Positions 1 through 7,334 of a stretch of 64,000 bases of DNA are shown here, one piece after another. The notes under the pieces were generated by a model, which saw nothing but the letters and a program-made list of their open reading frames with translations, had not been told where the DNA came from and ran no database searches. This stretch comes from Geodermatophilus africanus (lineage in GTDB: Bacteria; Actinomycetota; Actinomycetes; Mycobacteriales; Geodermatophilaceae): positions 248,001-312,000 of the forward strand of contig NZ_FNOT01000006.1 of NCBI RefSeq assembly GCF_900107105.1, read 5' to 3'. Each line of letters opens with the position of its first letter. Position 1 is the stretch's first letter. Position numbers and translations under genes: made by a program.

Positions 1-935
1 CCGCGCTCGCCCTGCAGGAGGGCCAGGTCGACCACGTGCACGCCGGGCAGCGCGGCCACGCCGGGGTCGACGTCGCGCGGCAGGGCCAGGTCGATGACGA
101 CCAGCGGCCGGTCCGGGCGGGCGGCCCCGATCCTGGACCGCATCGCGCCGGCCACCACGTCGGTGCCGACGACGATGCCCCGTGCGCCGGTGCAGGTGAC
201 GAGCACGTCGGCGGCGGCGACCTCGGCGGGCAGGTCGGGGAGGTCGACGGCCCGGCCTTCGACGGAGGCCGCCAGTCGCTCGGCGTGCGCGGGCGTGCGG
301 CTGCTCACGGTCACGGCGGCGCCGCGGCGGGCCAGCGTGGTCGCGGCCAGGGCGCCCATGGAGCCGGCGCCCACCACGAGCACCGGCCGGCCGGCGAGCT
401 CGCCGATCCGCTCCTCGGCGCGGTCCAAGGACACCGACACCAGCGAGGCGCCGGCCTTGTCGATGCCGGTCTCGGCGTGCACCCGCTTGCCGACCCGCAG
501 CGCCCGCTGCGCCACCGGGTGCATCGCCCGGCCGACGGTGCCCTGCTCGCGGGCGAGGGCGTAGGCGTGGCGGAGCTGGCCGAGGACCTGCGTCTCCCCC
601 ACGACCATCGAGTCCAGGCCGGCGGCGACGGTGAACAGGTGCGCGACCGCCTGGTCCTCGTAGTGGACGGTGACGTACGGCGACAGCTCCTCCACCGTGG
701 CACCGGCCTGGCGGGCCAGCACCCGGCTGACCTCGGTGACGCCGCCGTGGAACCGGTCCACCTCGGCGAAGACCTCGACCCTGTTGCAGGTCGCCAGCAC
801 CATCGCCTCGCTGACGTGGTCGCTGCCGACCAGCTCGTGCAGCGCCTTGACGGTGTCGTCGGCGCCCATCGCGAACTGCTCGAGCAGCGCCACGGGGGCG
901 GTCTGGTGGCTCACCCCGACGGCCAGGAGGCTCAC
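1..935 (-). CDS. hemA: Glutamyl-tRNA reductase (C-terminus beyond window)
   Basis: HemA reduces glutamyl-tRNA to glutamate-1-semialdehyde with NADPH, the first committed step of C5 tetrapyrrole synthesis in the cytoplasm. Reading leftward from GTG 935, about 311 residues are visible before the window edge. The N-terminal catalytic domain carries TCNRVEVF, with the expected nucleophile at Cys50, and the conserved GLDSMVVGETQVLGQ block follows. A Rossmann NADPH site GAGSMGALA lies near residue 185. The dimerisation domain is outside the window. The start lies in a GTGA overlap with a 26-residue leader ORF, which itself overlaps the end of rex, so translation of rex, leader and hemA is probably coupled. 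A rex-hemA order is known in Streptomyces, where Rex controls the operon. Identity is clear; only the 3' end is missing. Confidence 0.95.
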   Translation of the reverse strand, partial: MSLLAVGVSHQTAPVALLEQFAMGADDTVKALHELVGSDHVSEAMVLATCNRVEVFAEVDRFHGGVTEVSRVLARQAGATVEELSPYVTVHYEDQAVAHLFTVAAGLDSMVVGETQVLGQLRHAYALAREQGTVGRAMHPVAQRALRVGKRVHAETGIDKAGASLVSVSLDRAEERIGELAGRPVLVVGAGSMGALAATTLARRGAAVTVSSRTPAHAERLAASVEGRAVDLPDLPAEVAAADVLVTCTGARGIVVGTDVVAGAMRSRIGAARPDRPLVVIDLALPRDVDPGVAALPGVHVVDLALLQGER

Positions 936-1012
936 GAGTCCCCCTCGCCGGCGCTCGTCGGACGCGTTCGCCGGACTGCTGTGCTCAAGGGTGAGCTCGC
1001 GAGCTCGCTCAC
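932..1012 (-). CDS. Small leader peptide ORF (family C repeat) between rex and hemA
   Basis: A 26-codon ORF starts at GTG 1012, overlapping the rex stop as GTGA, and ends in TGA overlapping the hemA GTG, again as GTGA. Its C-terminal block RTRPTSAGE and its length match a second ORF at 46617-46697 that precedes an unrelated gene. The element also carries the purine-rich GGCGAGGGGGAC just before hemA, which can act as ribosome binding site. No function is known. I infer a translated leader that couples translation. It could instead be a mobile DNA repeat that happens to stay open. Confidence 0.55.
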   Translation of the reverse strand: MSELASSPLSTAVRRTRPTSAGEGDS

Positions 1013-1674
1013 GCCGTCACCTCCACGCTCGACGCCGCGGCGCCGCGCTGCTGACCGAGGAAGGCGAGCACCTGCAGTTCGACGGAGAGGTCGACCTGGC
1101 GGACGTCGACCCCCGCGGGCGCGTTCAGCGCCACCGGCGCGAAGTTCAAGATGCTCCTCACCCCGGCCGCGGTCAGCCGGTCGCAGACCGGCTGGGCGAC
1201 GTCGGCCGGGGTCGCGATGACCCCGATCGTCGCCGCCGTCGCGGCCACCACCTCGTCGAGCTCGGCCATCGGGCGCACCGGCTGGCCGCCGATCCGCCGG
1301 CCGACGCGGTCGGGGGCGGCGTCGAAGAGCCCGACGAAGCGGAACCCGCGGCTGCCGAACCCGGCGTAGTCGGCCAGGGCGGTGCCCAGGTTGCCGATCC
1401 CCACCAGCACGCAGGGGCGGGACCGCTCGACGCCGAGGACGCGGGCGATGCGGTCGCGCAGCGTGGCCACCTCGTAGCCCACCCCGCGGACCCCGCAGGG
1501 GCCCAGGTGGGAGAGGTCCTTTCGCAGCCCGGCCGGGTTCACGCCCGCCGCCGAGGCGAGCTCACCCGAGGAGACGTTGCTGCGCCCGCCGTCGGCCAGG
1601 CCGGTGAGCACGCGCAGGTACACGGCCAGGCGGGCGACGGTGGCCTCCGGGATCCGGGGCCGGGGTGAGGACAC
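1009..1674 (-). CDS. rex: Redox-sensing transcriptional repressor Rex
   Basis: Rex senses the NADH/NAD+ ratio and represses respiratory and haem genes when NADH is low. The 221-residue protein has an N-terminal winged helix (residues about 8-80, with GLRKDLSHLG near 49-58) and a Rossmann NAD(H) domain with GIGNLG at 92-97, ending in the domain-swapped helix typical of the family. I chose GTG 1674, which has a GGAG eight bases upstream and gives the normal family length. ATG 1737 is in frame but has no ribosome binding site and would add about 20 atypical residues. A Rex-type operator overlaps the promoter at 1773-1801, so autoregulation is likely. The gene is followed by the leader ORF and hemA. 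Confidence 0.93.
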   Translation of the reverse strand: MSSPRPRIPEATVARLAVYLRVLTGLADGGRSNVSSGELASAAGVNPAGLRKDLSHLGPCGVRGVGYEVATLRDRIARVLGVERSRPCVLVGIGNLGTALADYAGFGSRGFRFVGLFDAAPDRVGRRIGGQPVRPMAELDEVVAATAATIGVIATPADVAQPVCDRLTAAGVRSILNFAPVALNAPAGVDVRQVDLSVELQVLAFLGQQRGAAASSVEVTA

Positions 1675-1772
1675 GCGGCACTCCACAGACGGTCGCGCCC
1701 GGGGTTCCGGCGGGTGCCGGATGCGGTCGAACGACATCGGGGACCCGGGCGGTCGACCGCCCGGCGACCGCC

Positions 1773-1801
1773 ACGGTAACCGCTTGTGAACGCAGGAACA
1801 A
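1773..1801 (-). promoter_or_regulatory. rex promoter with overlapping Rex operator
   Basis: On the minus strand TTGTTC (1801-1796) and TACCGT (1778-1773) form a -35/-10 pair with a 17-base spacer. The plus-strand block TGTGAACGCAGGAACA at 1785-1800 lies over the spacer and -35. Its left half matches the Streptomyces Rex site TGTGAACGCGTTCACA exactly and its right half is degenerate, giving 12 of 16 matches overall. This fits autorepression of rex-hemA. The rest of 1802-2072 shows no gene. Confidence 0.6.
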
Positions 1802-2072
1802 AGTCGCCGGGGGCCAGGAGGCCGCTCCCCAGCGCAGACGTGCCCTGCTGTGGTGGAGACCATACCCCGCGCCCCCCGACCGACCCGCCCGGGCGGGCCG
1901 CGAGCCCTCCGCGGGCCGGCGTTCCGGCGCACTCCCGCGCGGTTCCACCCGCGACCGCGCCGTTGCAGCAGCGCGGGGGCGTCAGGAACGGCGCAGGAGT
2001 GCGAGGACTCGGCACATCGGCGAGGTCGGCGGCCGGCCCGGCGGCTCCGGTGGGGCCCCACCAGCCCGGTCC

Positions 2073-2321
2073 CTACAGGTCGAGGTCGCGCCGCAACCGG
2101 GGGACGTCGACGGTGAAGTAGGAGTGCTCCCGCCCGTCGAGCAGCACGACCGGGACCCGGTCGCCGTACTCGGCCTGCAGCTGTGGGTCGGCGTCCACGT
2201 CGACCTCCGCGACCGCCAGCCCGGCCTCGGCCGCGAGCCGGTCGAGCGTCTCCGCGGCCACCGCGCAGAGGTGGCAGCCGGCCCGGGTCAGCAGCTGCAG
2301 CCGGGGCGCGTCACCGGTCAC
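2073..2321 (-). CDS. Glutaredoxin-like protein (DUF836 family)
   Basis: This thioredoxin-fold protein of 82 residues has an N-terminal beta strand followed by the dithiol TRAGCHLC, then an acidic stretch VDVDADPQL and the cis-proline region RVPVVLLDGRE. This is the pattern of the small glutaredoxin-like DUF836 proteins found beside hemA in actinobacteria (Rv0508 in M. tuberculosis). GTG 2321 overlaps the 3' end of the acyl-CoA ligase by 11 bases, so the two are likely co-transcribed. The substrate is unknown. A mycothiol- or thioredoxin-linked reductase role is inference. Confidence 0.85.
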   Translation of the reverse strand: MTGDAPRLQLLTRAGCHLCAVAAETLDRLAAEAGLAVAEVDVDADPQLQAEYGDRVPVVLLDGREHSYFTVDVPRLRRDLDL

Positions 2322-3852
2322 CGTCGCCCCCGTCGACGCGGGCCAGGCCCAGCTCGCGCAGCCGGGCACGGCTGACCTTGCCCGTCAGCGAGTGCGGGAG
2401 CGCGGCGAGCACCTGCACCGAGGTCGGCACCTTGTACCGGGCGAGGGAGGCCGCGGCGTGCTCGCGCAGCTCCTCGAGACCGACCTGCCGCCCCGGCCGC
2501 AGGGCGACCACGGCCCGCACCGCGGCGCCGGTGCGCGGGTCGGGCACCCCGATGACCGCGCTCTCCGCGACGGCCGGGTGTGTGTCGAGCACCCGCTCCA
2601 CCTCCGCGGGGTAGACGTTGAAGCCGCTGACCAGGATGAGGTCGCTGCGGCGGTCGACCAGGTGCAGGTCGCCGTCCTCGTCGGCGTAGGCGAGGTCGCC
2701 GGTGGCCAGCCACCCGTCGGCGTCGGGCCCGTCGACCCCGTCGGGCCAGTACCCGGAGAACAGATTGGCGCCGCGCACCCAGATCTCGCCCGGGCCGTCC
2801 TCGGCGAGGTCACCGGGCGCCGAGACCTCGTCCTCCGCCACCTGCTCGTGCAGCGCGGTGTCGCGCAGCTGCAGCTCCACCCCCGGGACCGGGCCGCCGA
2901 TGCAGTTCGGCTTGGCCCGCCCGGTCGCCAGGGTGCTGGCCACCACCGGGCAGGCCTCGGTGAGCCCGTAGCCCTCCCACACGGTGACCCCGGCCCGCTC
3001 GCGCACCGCCGTCCAGACCCGCTCGGGCAGCGGCGCGGCCCCGGAGGAGGCGATGCGGACAGCGGCGAACGCGCGGCGCAGCAGCGCGTCGGACCCCCCG
3101 GCACCGGCGGCGGCCAGCCAGGCCTGGAACAACGGCGGGGCGCCCGGGACGGCGGTGACCTCTTCCCGGGCCATGACCTCGAGGGAGGCGACCGGGTCGA
3201 AGGACTCCAGCAGCACCGCGCAGGCACCCGTGGCCGCGACCAGACCGAAGCCGGCGTTGAGCCCGTAGACGTGGAACAGCGGCAGCACCAGCAGCACCCG
3301 GTCGTCGGGCCGGACCGGCTGCGGGTCCATCCGCAGGCACTGCTCCTGGTTGGCCCGCAGCGCCGTGGCCGACAGCATCGCGCCGCGCGGCCGGCCGGTG
3401 GTCCCGCTGGTGTAGGCCAGGAAGGCCAGGTCGTCCGGAGCCGCGGACACCCCTGGCGGCTCGGCGTCGTCCGCGGGTGGCCCGGCGACCACCGGCACGC
3501 CAGCCACCGCGGACCGGTCCCCGGCCGCGACGAGCAACGCCGCCCCGGAGTCGGTGAGCACGTCCTCCAGTTCCGGGTCGGTGTAGGCGGTGTTGACCGG
3601 GACGACGACCAGCCCGGCGCGCAACGCGCCCAGCGTCGCCCGCAGCCAGTCGGCGCCGTTGGGCAGCTGCACGGCCACCCGCTCGCCCGGCGTCAGTCCG
3701 CGGGCGGCGTAGCCGGCGGCCGCACGGTCCACCTGCGCGTCCAGCTCCCCCCAGCTCAGCCGCTGCTCGCCGGCCACGACGGCCGGCGCGTCCGCGCGGT
3801 CCCGGGCCGCCGCGCGCACCAGCACGGACAGCGAGCTACCGACGTCGGTCAT
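2311..3852 (-). CDS. Acyl-CoA synthetase / AMP-dependent ligase
   Basis: This class I adenylate-forming enzyme of 513 residues would activate a carboxylic acid as acyl-AMP and transfer it to CoA. The P-loop YTSGTTGRPRG is at 147-157, followed by the A5 motif GYGLTEACPVV, the A7/A8 block TGDLAYADEDGDLHLVDR with GFNVYPAEVE, and the C-terminal catalytic lysine in LPHSLTGKVSRA. Start ATG 3852 sits eight bases after GGAGG; the in-frame ATG 3858 is too close to it. Sequence alone does not fix chain length. Fatty acid or a related carboxylate is most likely. It is transcribed away from the sigma factor gene and overlaps the glutaredoxin downstream. Confidence 0.9.
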   Translation of the reverse strand: MTDVGSSLSVLVRAAARDRADAPAVVAGEQRLSWGELDAQVDRAAAGYAARGLTPGERVAVQLPNGADWLRATLGALRAGLVVVPVNTAYTDPELEDVLTDSGAALLVAAGDRSAVAGVPVVAGPPADDAEPPGVSAAPDDLAFLAYTSGTTGRPRGAMLSATALRANQEQCLRMDPQPVRPDDRVLLVLPLFHVYGLNAGFGLVAATGACAVLLESFDPVASLEVMAREEVTAVPGAPPLFQAWLAAAGAGGSDALLRRAFAAVRIASSGAAPLPERVWTAVRERAGVTVWEGYGLTEACPVVASTLATGRAKPNCIGGPVPGVELQLRDTALHEQVAEDEVSAPGDLAEDGPGEIWVRGANLFSGYWPDGVDGPDADGWLATGDLAYADEDGDLHLVDRRSDLILVSGFNVYPAEVERVLDTHPAVAESAVIGVPDPRTGAAVRAVVALRPGRQVGLEELREHAAASLARYKVPTSVQVLAALPHSLTGKVSRARLRELGLARVDGGDGDR

Positions 3853-4038
3853 GCGCATCTCCTCCGGTGGAGCGCTTCCGGCCACCGGGCACCGCGCACC
3901 GGAGTCTGACGGGGTGTCGTGGACGGAACGCAGTGATGTTGTCACCATGAGTCCGGACCCGCAGCACCGCGACCCCCGCTGCCGGGCGTCTCGGGCCGAG
4001 GACGGAGACCGCGGCGGGCCGACGAGGAGGACGCACGC

Positions 4039-4330
4039 ATGGGACGGTCGCGCCCGGCGGCGGAGCGCGTGCCCGCAGCCGCGCCCGCCACGCGCGGCCC
4101 CGTCCGCGGCCCACGCCGGGCCCGCGACCGACCTCCTACCCGCGCACGGCCGGCGGCACACCGCCGGCCGTGCAGCCCCTGCCCGGCACCGTCCGGGAGG
4201 CCCCCGGAGCGGATCTCGCGGGGAGGACGGACGAACCCGGCCCCTCCGCCCAGCAGGTCGCCGAGGAGCTCGCCGCCCTCGGCGGGGCGCTCCCGCCTCC
4301 GGTCGTCGACGTCTGGGGCTGGTCCGGGAG
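4039..4330 (+). other. Probable out-of-frame N-terminal region of the BldN-type sigma factor
   Basis: GAGGAGG at 4010-4016 precedes an ATG at 4039, but that frame runs away from the sigma domain. Coding character (G/C at third positions, ordinary amino acids) is good in the ATG 4039 frame to about 4150. It then moves to the next frame from about 4165 (peptide QQVAEELAALGGALPPPVVD), and the sigma domain lies in a third frame from about 4325. Two single-base deletions relative to an intact gene would explain this. BldN of Streptomyces has a long pro-sequence in this position. Sequencing error, real decay and a short start at 4331 remain possible. Confidence 0.4.
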
Positions 4331-4846
4331 GTGCAGAACGGCGACGCGGAGGCGTTCGGCCGCCTCTACGACCACTACGTGACGATGGTCCACCGCTACC
4401 TGCTGCACCGGGTCGGCGACCGGGCCCAGGCCGAGGACTTCACCAGCGAGACGTTCGTCCGCGCGTTGCGCCGGATCGACTTGCTGTCCTTCCAGGGCCG
4501 CGACGTCGGCGCCTGGCTGATGACGATCGCCCGCAACATCGTGCGCGACCACGTGAAGAGCAGCCGGTTCCGGCTCGAGGTCAGCACCGCCGACATGCGC
4601 GACGCCGACCGGGTCACCGACGGGCCGGAGGACGCCGTCGTGCAGGCGCTGACCAACGAGCAGCTGCTCGCCTGCATCCGGCAGCTGGGCGGCGAGCCGC
4701 AGGAGTGCATCTCGCTGCGCTTCCTGCAGGGCCTCTCGGTCGCCGAGACCGCGGCGGTGATGGGCAAGAAGGACGGCGCGATCAAGGCGCTGCAGCACAG
4801 CGCCGTCCGCCGGCTGGCGACCCTGGTGCCGGAGGGACTCCGGTGA
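4331..4846 (+). CDS. ECF RNA polymerase sigma factor, BldN type
   Basis: From GTG 4331, 171 residues contain sigma region 2 (NGDAEAFGRLYDHYV, then the core-binding EDFTSETFVRALRRI and the -10 recognition segment GRDVGAWLMTIARNIVRDH) and region 4 (ECISLRFLQGLSVAETAAVMGKKDGAIKALQ). The match to Streptomyces BldN is strong, including KSSRFRLEV. BldN directs genes for aerial development and is held by the anti-sigma factor RsbN. The next gene encodes a DUF5667 protein, the RsbN family, which supports that pairing. The true N-terminus is uncertain because upstream coding sequence is in other frames. In-frame alternatives are only GTG 4331 and a distant ATG 3947. Confidence 0.85.
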   Translation: MQNGDAEAFGRLYDHYVTMVHRYLLHRVGDRAQAEDFTSETFVRALRRIDLLSFQGRDVGAWLMTIARNIVRDHVKSSRFRLEVSTADMRDADRVTDGPEDAVVQALTNEQLLACIRQLGGEPQECISLRFLQGLSVAETAAVMGKKDGAIKALQHSAVRRLATLVPEGLR

Positions 4847-4967
4847 CGCGCCCCGTCGTCGCCCACCGGTACCCCGTGACCGCCGCGTCTCCGGCATCGT
4901 TCCCGGGATGGCGGCGCTCCACCGGGGAGCGCGCCCGCCCGACCGGCCGATCCCTCGGAGGCACCTG

Positions 4968-6152
4968 GTGACCACGCGCGACGGCGCCGGACCGCCGGGC
5001 GGCCGGCGGACCGTCGTGCGCGAGCGGGAGGACGCCGTCGTCGCCCGCCTGCGGCGCCTGGCGGCCGACCTCGACGACGCACCGGACGCACGGTTCCAGG
5101 CGGCGACCCGCGACCGGCTGGTCGCGCTGGCCGCGGTCAGCACCCCGCGGCCAGCGCCGCGCTCGGGCCTGCGGCGGCTGCTGGCCGCGCGCGCCGACTC
5201 GGGGCCGCCCGCGGCGTGGCACACCCGGCTGACCGCCGGCCTGGCCGGTGCGGCAGGAACCGTCACCGTCCTCGGGACGCTGGTGGCGCTGTCCACCGGG
5301 GCCGGCCCGGGTGACGTCCTCTACGGCGTCAAGCGCAGCACCGAGCAGACCCAGCTCACCCTGGCCGGAGACGACCGCGGCCTGACGCTGCTCGAGTTCG
5401 CCCGGACCCGCCTCGACGAGCTCGCCGGTGTGCGCGACCCGGCGCCCGGGGACGTGGTCGGGCTGCTGGACACGATGAACGCCCAGACCCGGGAGGGCGC
5501 CGCGGTGCTGGCGACCCAGGCGGTCGCCGGCCGGGACACCGCGCCCGTGGCCGAGCTGGCCGACTGGGCCGGACGGCAGACCGCGGAGCTGACCGCGCTG
5601 CGGGCCGGCCTGCCCGCGGGCGCGACGGCCGCGTCGCAGGAGTCGCTCGCGCTGCTGGCCAGCGTGTCCGGCCGGGCGACCGGGCTGCAGGCCGCCCTCA
5701 CCTGCGCCGACGGTCCGGCCACGGCGGGTACCGACCGGCTGGGTCCGGTGCCCGGGGCGTGCCCGGCCGACGCGCCGGAGGCCGGCACCCCCGCGGACGG
5801 GACCCCGGCCGTGGACCCAGGTCAGGAGGACGGCGCGGTCCCCGGCGACGCGCCCGGCTCCGACGGCGGCGACCCGGAGGCCGACCTCCCGGCGGGGTCC
5901 CCGGTCCCGGCTCCGCAGCCGGCCCCCGCGCTCGGGCGGTCCGCCCCGGGGGGCGGGAGCGGCACCGTCCCGTCGTCCCCGTCCGGCGACGACGGCGGGA
6001 CGGCGCCGGGTGTCCCGGAATCCCCGGCGGCGGAGTCGCCGCTGCCAGTGCCCGACCCGCCGCTGTCCACGCCGGCGGCGCCTCCCGCGCCCGACGCCGA
6101 GCCGCTGCTGGACGCCCCGCTGCCCATCTGCATCCGGCCGCTGGTCTGCTGA
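4968..6152 (+). CDS. DUF5667 membrane protein, likely anti-sigma factor of the upstream BldN-type sigma
   Basis: The 394-residue product starts at GTG 4968, six bases after GGAGG. Residues 20-65 form a charged cytoplasmic segment (EREDAVVARLRRLAADLDDA). One membrane helix follows (GLAGAAGTVTVLGTLVAL), then the DUF5667 signature DVLYGVKRSTEQTQLTLAG and a helical extracellular part. The last 130 residues are low-complexity Pro/Ala/Gly/Asp and end in PLPICIRPLVC. In Streptomyces the equivalent protein, RsbN, binds BldN with its cytoplasmic N-terminus. The adjacent sigma gene and shared orientation suggest the same role here. The proline-rich tail probably spans the cell wall. Confidence 0.82.
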   Translation: MTTRDGAGPPGGRRTVVREREDAVVARLRRLAADLDDAPDARFQAATRDRLVALAAVSTPRPAPRSGLRRLLAARADSGPPAAWHTRLTAGLAGAAGTVTVLGTLVALSTGAGPGDVLYGVKRSTEQTQLTLAGDDRGLTLLEFARTRLDELAGVRDPAPGDVVGLLDTMNAQTREGAAVLATQAVAGRDTAPVAELADWAGRQTAELTALRAGLPAGATAASQESLALLASVSGRATGLQAALTCADGPATAGTDRLGPVPGACPADAPEAGTPADGTPAVDPGQEDGAVPGDAPGSDGGDPEADLPAGSPVPAPQPAPALGRSAPGGGSGTVPSSPSGDDGGTAPGVPESPAAESPLPVPDPPLSTPAAPPAPDAEPLLDAPLPICIRPLVC

Positions 6153-6272
6153 CCCGCGCGGCCGGTCGGCGCCCCGGGCCCCCGGCTGCACCGCCGCGGG
6201 ACGCCACTAGGGTCGGGGACCGACATCCACGGGCCCTCGCGAGGGCGGTGGAGGAGCGACAGGGAGGTCGTC

Positions 6273-7178
6273 GTGCCGGGACTGCCCTTCCGCGGCCGCC
6301 GCGCCCGCCGGGCGGACGTACCGGACGAGGAAACGCGGGCCCACGTCGCCGGCGTCGCCTCGGCCGCGGCCGCCGAGGTCGAGCCGGCGCCGGCCGCCGT
6401 CCCGGACCTGACCGCGGCGGCGTTCTTCGACGTCGACAACACGATGATGGTCGGCGCCTCGATCTTCTGGTTCGCCCGCGGCCTGGCCGCCCGCAAGTAC
6501 CTCACCACCCGTGACATGTCGCGCTTCGTGTGGCAGCAGGCGAAGTTCCGGATCGCCGGCAACGAGAGCGCCGACGACATGCACACCATCCGCGAGAGCG
6601 CCCTGGCCTTCGTGGCCGGGCGGCCGGTCGCCGAGATCGTGCAGGCCGGCGAGGAGATCTACGACGAGCTGATGGCCGACCGCATCTGGGCCGGCACCCG
6701 GGTGCTCGCCCAGCAGCACCTCGACGCCGGCCAGCGGGTCTGGCTCGTGACCGCGACCCCGGTGGAGCTGGCCAGCATCATCGCCCACCGGCTCGGGCTC
6801 ACCGGCGCCCTCGGCACCGTCTCCGAGGTCGTCGACGGGCACTACACCGGCCGGCTGGTCGGCGAGCTCATGCACGGCGAGGCCAAGGCCGAGGCGGTCC
6901 GGGCGCTGGCCCAGCGGGAGGGCCTGGACCTCTCCCGCTGCACCGCCTACAGCGACAGCTCCAACGACCTGCCGATGCTCACGCTCGCCGGCCGTGCGAT
7001 CGCGGTGAACCCCGACACCGAGTTGCGCGCCGTGGCCCACTCCCGCGGCTGGGAGGTCAGGGACTTCCGCACCGGCCGCAAGGCCGCGAAGACCGTCGTG
7101 CCGACCGTGGCGGCCGCCGCCCTCTCCGGGGGTCTGATCGGCGGCGCGCTCGCGCTGCGCCGCCGCAAGCTCTCCTGA
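6273..7178 (+). CDS. HAD-IB family hydrolase (SerB1-like), membrane-anchored
   Basis: This 301-residue phosphatase-fold protein has HAD motif [10 protein letters not shown] (Asp53 nucleophile, Asp55 acid/base), motif II VTATP, a lysine in HGEAKAEAV and motif [13 protein letters not shown]. It belongs to the HAD-IB group with SerB and CicA, and its position matches serB1 (Rv0505c). The C-terminal 30 residues form a hydrophobic helix [20 protein letters not shown] followed by RRRK, so it is probably tethered to the membrane. GTG 6273 follows an AGGGAGG. The substrate is not certain. Phosphoserine is possible, but lipid-phosphate or nucleotide-sugar substrates fit the membrane tail and the neighbouring acyltransferase and epimerase. 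Confidence 0.88.
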   Translation: MPGLPFRGRRARRADVPDEETRAHVAGVASAAAAEVEPAPAAVPDLTAAAFFDVDNTMMVGASIFWFARGLAARKYLTTRDMSRFVWQQAKFRIAGNESADDMHTIRESALAFVAGRPVAEIVQAGEEIYDELMADRIWAGTRVLAQQHLDAGQRVWLVTATPVELASIIAHRLGLTGALGTVSEVVDGHYTGRLVGELMHGEAKAEAVRALAQREGLDLSRCTAYSDSSNDLPMLTLAGRAIAVNPDTELRAVAHSRGWEVRDFRTGRKAAKTVVPTVAAAALSGGLIGGALALRRRKLS

Positions 7179-7180
7179 CT

Positions 7181-7334
7181 GCGGTCCTCCGGACCGCACC
7201 GCGGCCAGATGCCGTCCCCCGGTCGAGCGGAGCCCCTGCGTCCCTCGATCCCGGAGACCCTCCGGGCCCCCACTCCTCACGACAACACCGCGGCCAGATG
7301 CCGTCCCCCCGGTCGAGCGGAGCCTCGTCGAAGC
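7181..7334 (-). repeat. Family B repeat, copy 1 (between convergent genes)
   Basis: Read on the minus strand, the block GACGGCATCTGGCCGCGGTG occurs twice, about 100 bases apart. The second copy is followed directly by a hairpin with arms GCGGTCC and GGACCGC (7181-7197). The same arrangement occurs at 20150-20264 and 27932-28049, with different but still complementary stem bases. All three lie between tail-to-tail genes. A role as bidirectional terminator or RNA 3' end is inferred. Confidence 0.7.

Noticed and set aside
36..1220. Long plus-strand open frame across hemA
   Set aside because: It is the complement of hemA with His/Gly/Ala/Arg-rich composition typical of antisense frames in GC-rich DNA; hemA on the other strand has all catalytic motifs.
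2392..3909. Plus-strand open frame of 505 codons over the acyl-CoA ligase
   Set aside because: Low-complexity Gly/Arg/His composition and no motif; the ligase on the minus strand is complete.
4136..5296. Minus-strand frame over the sigma factor and DUF5667 genes
   Set aside because: It is the shadow of two genes with recognisable domains, with no ribosome binding site or domain of its own.
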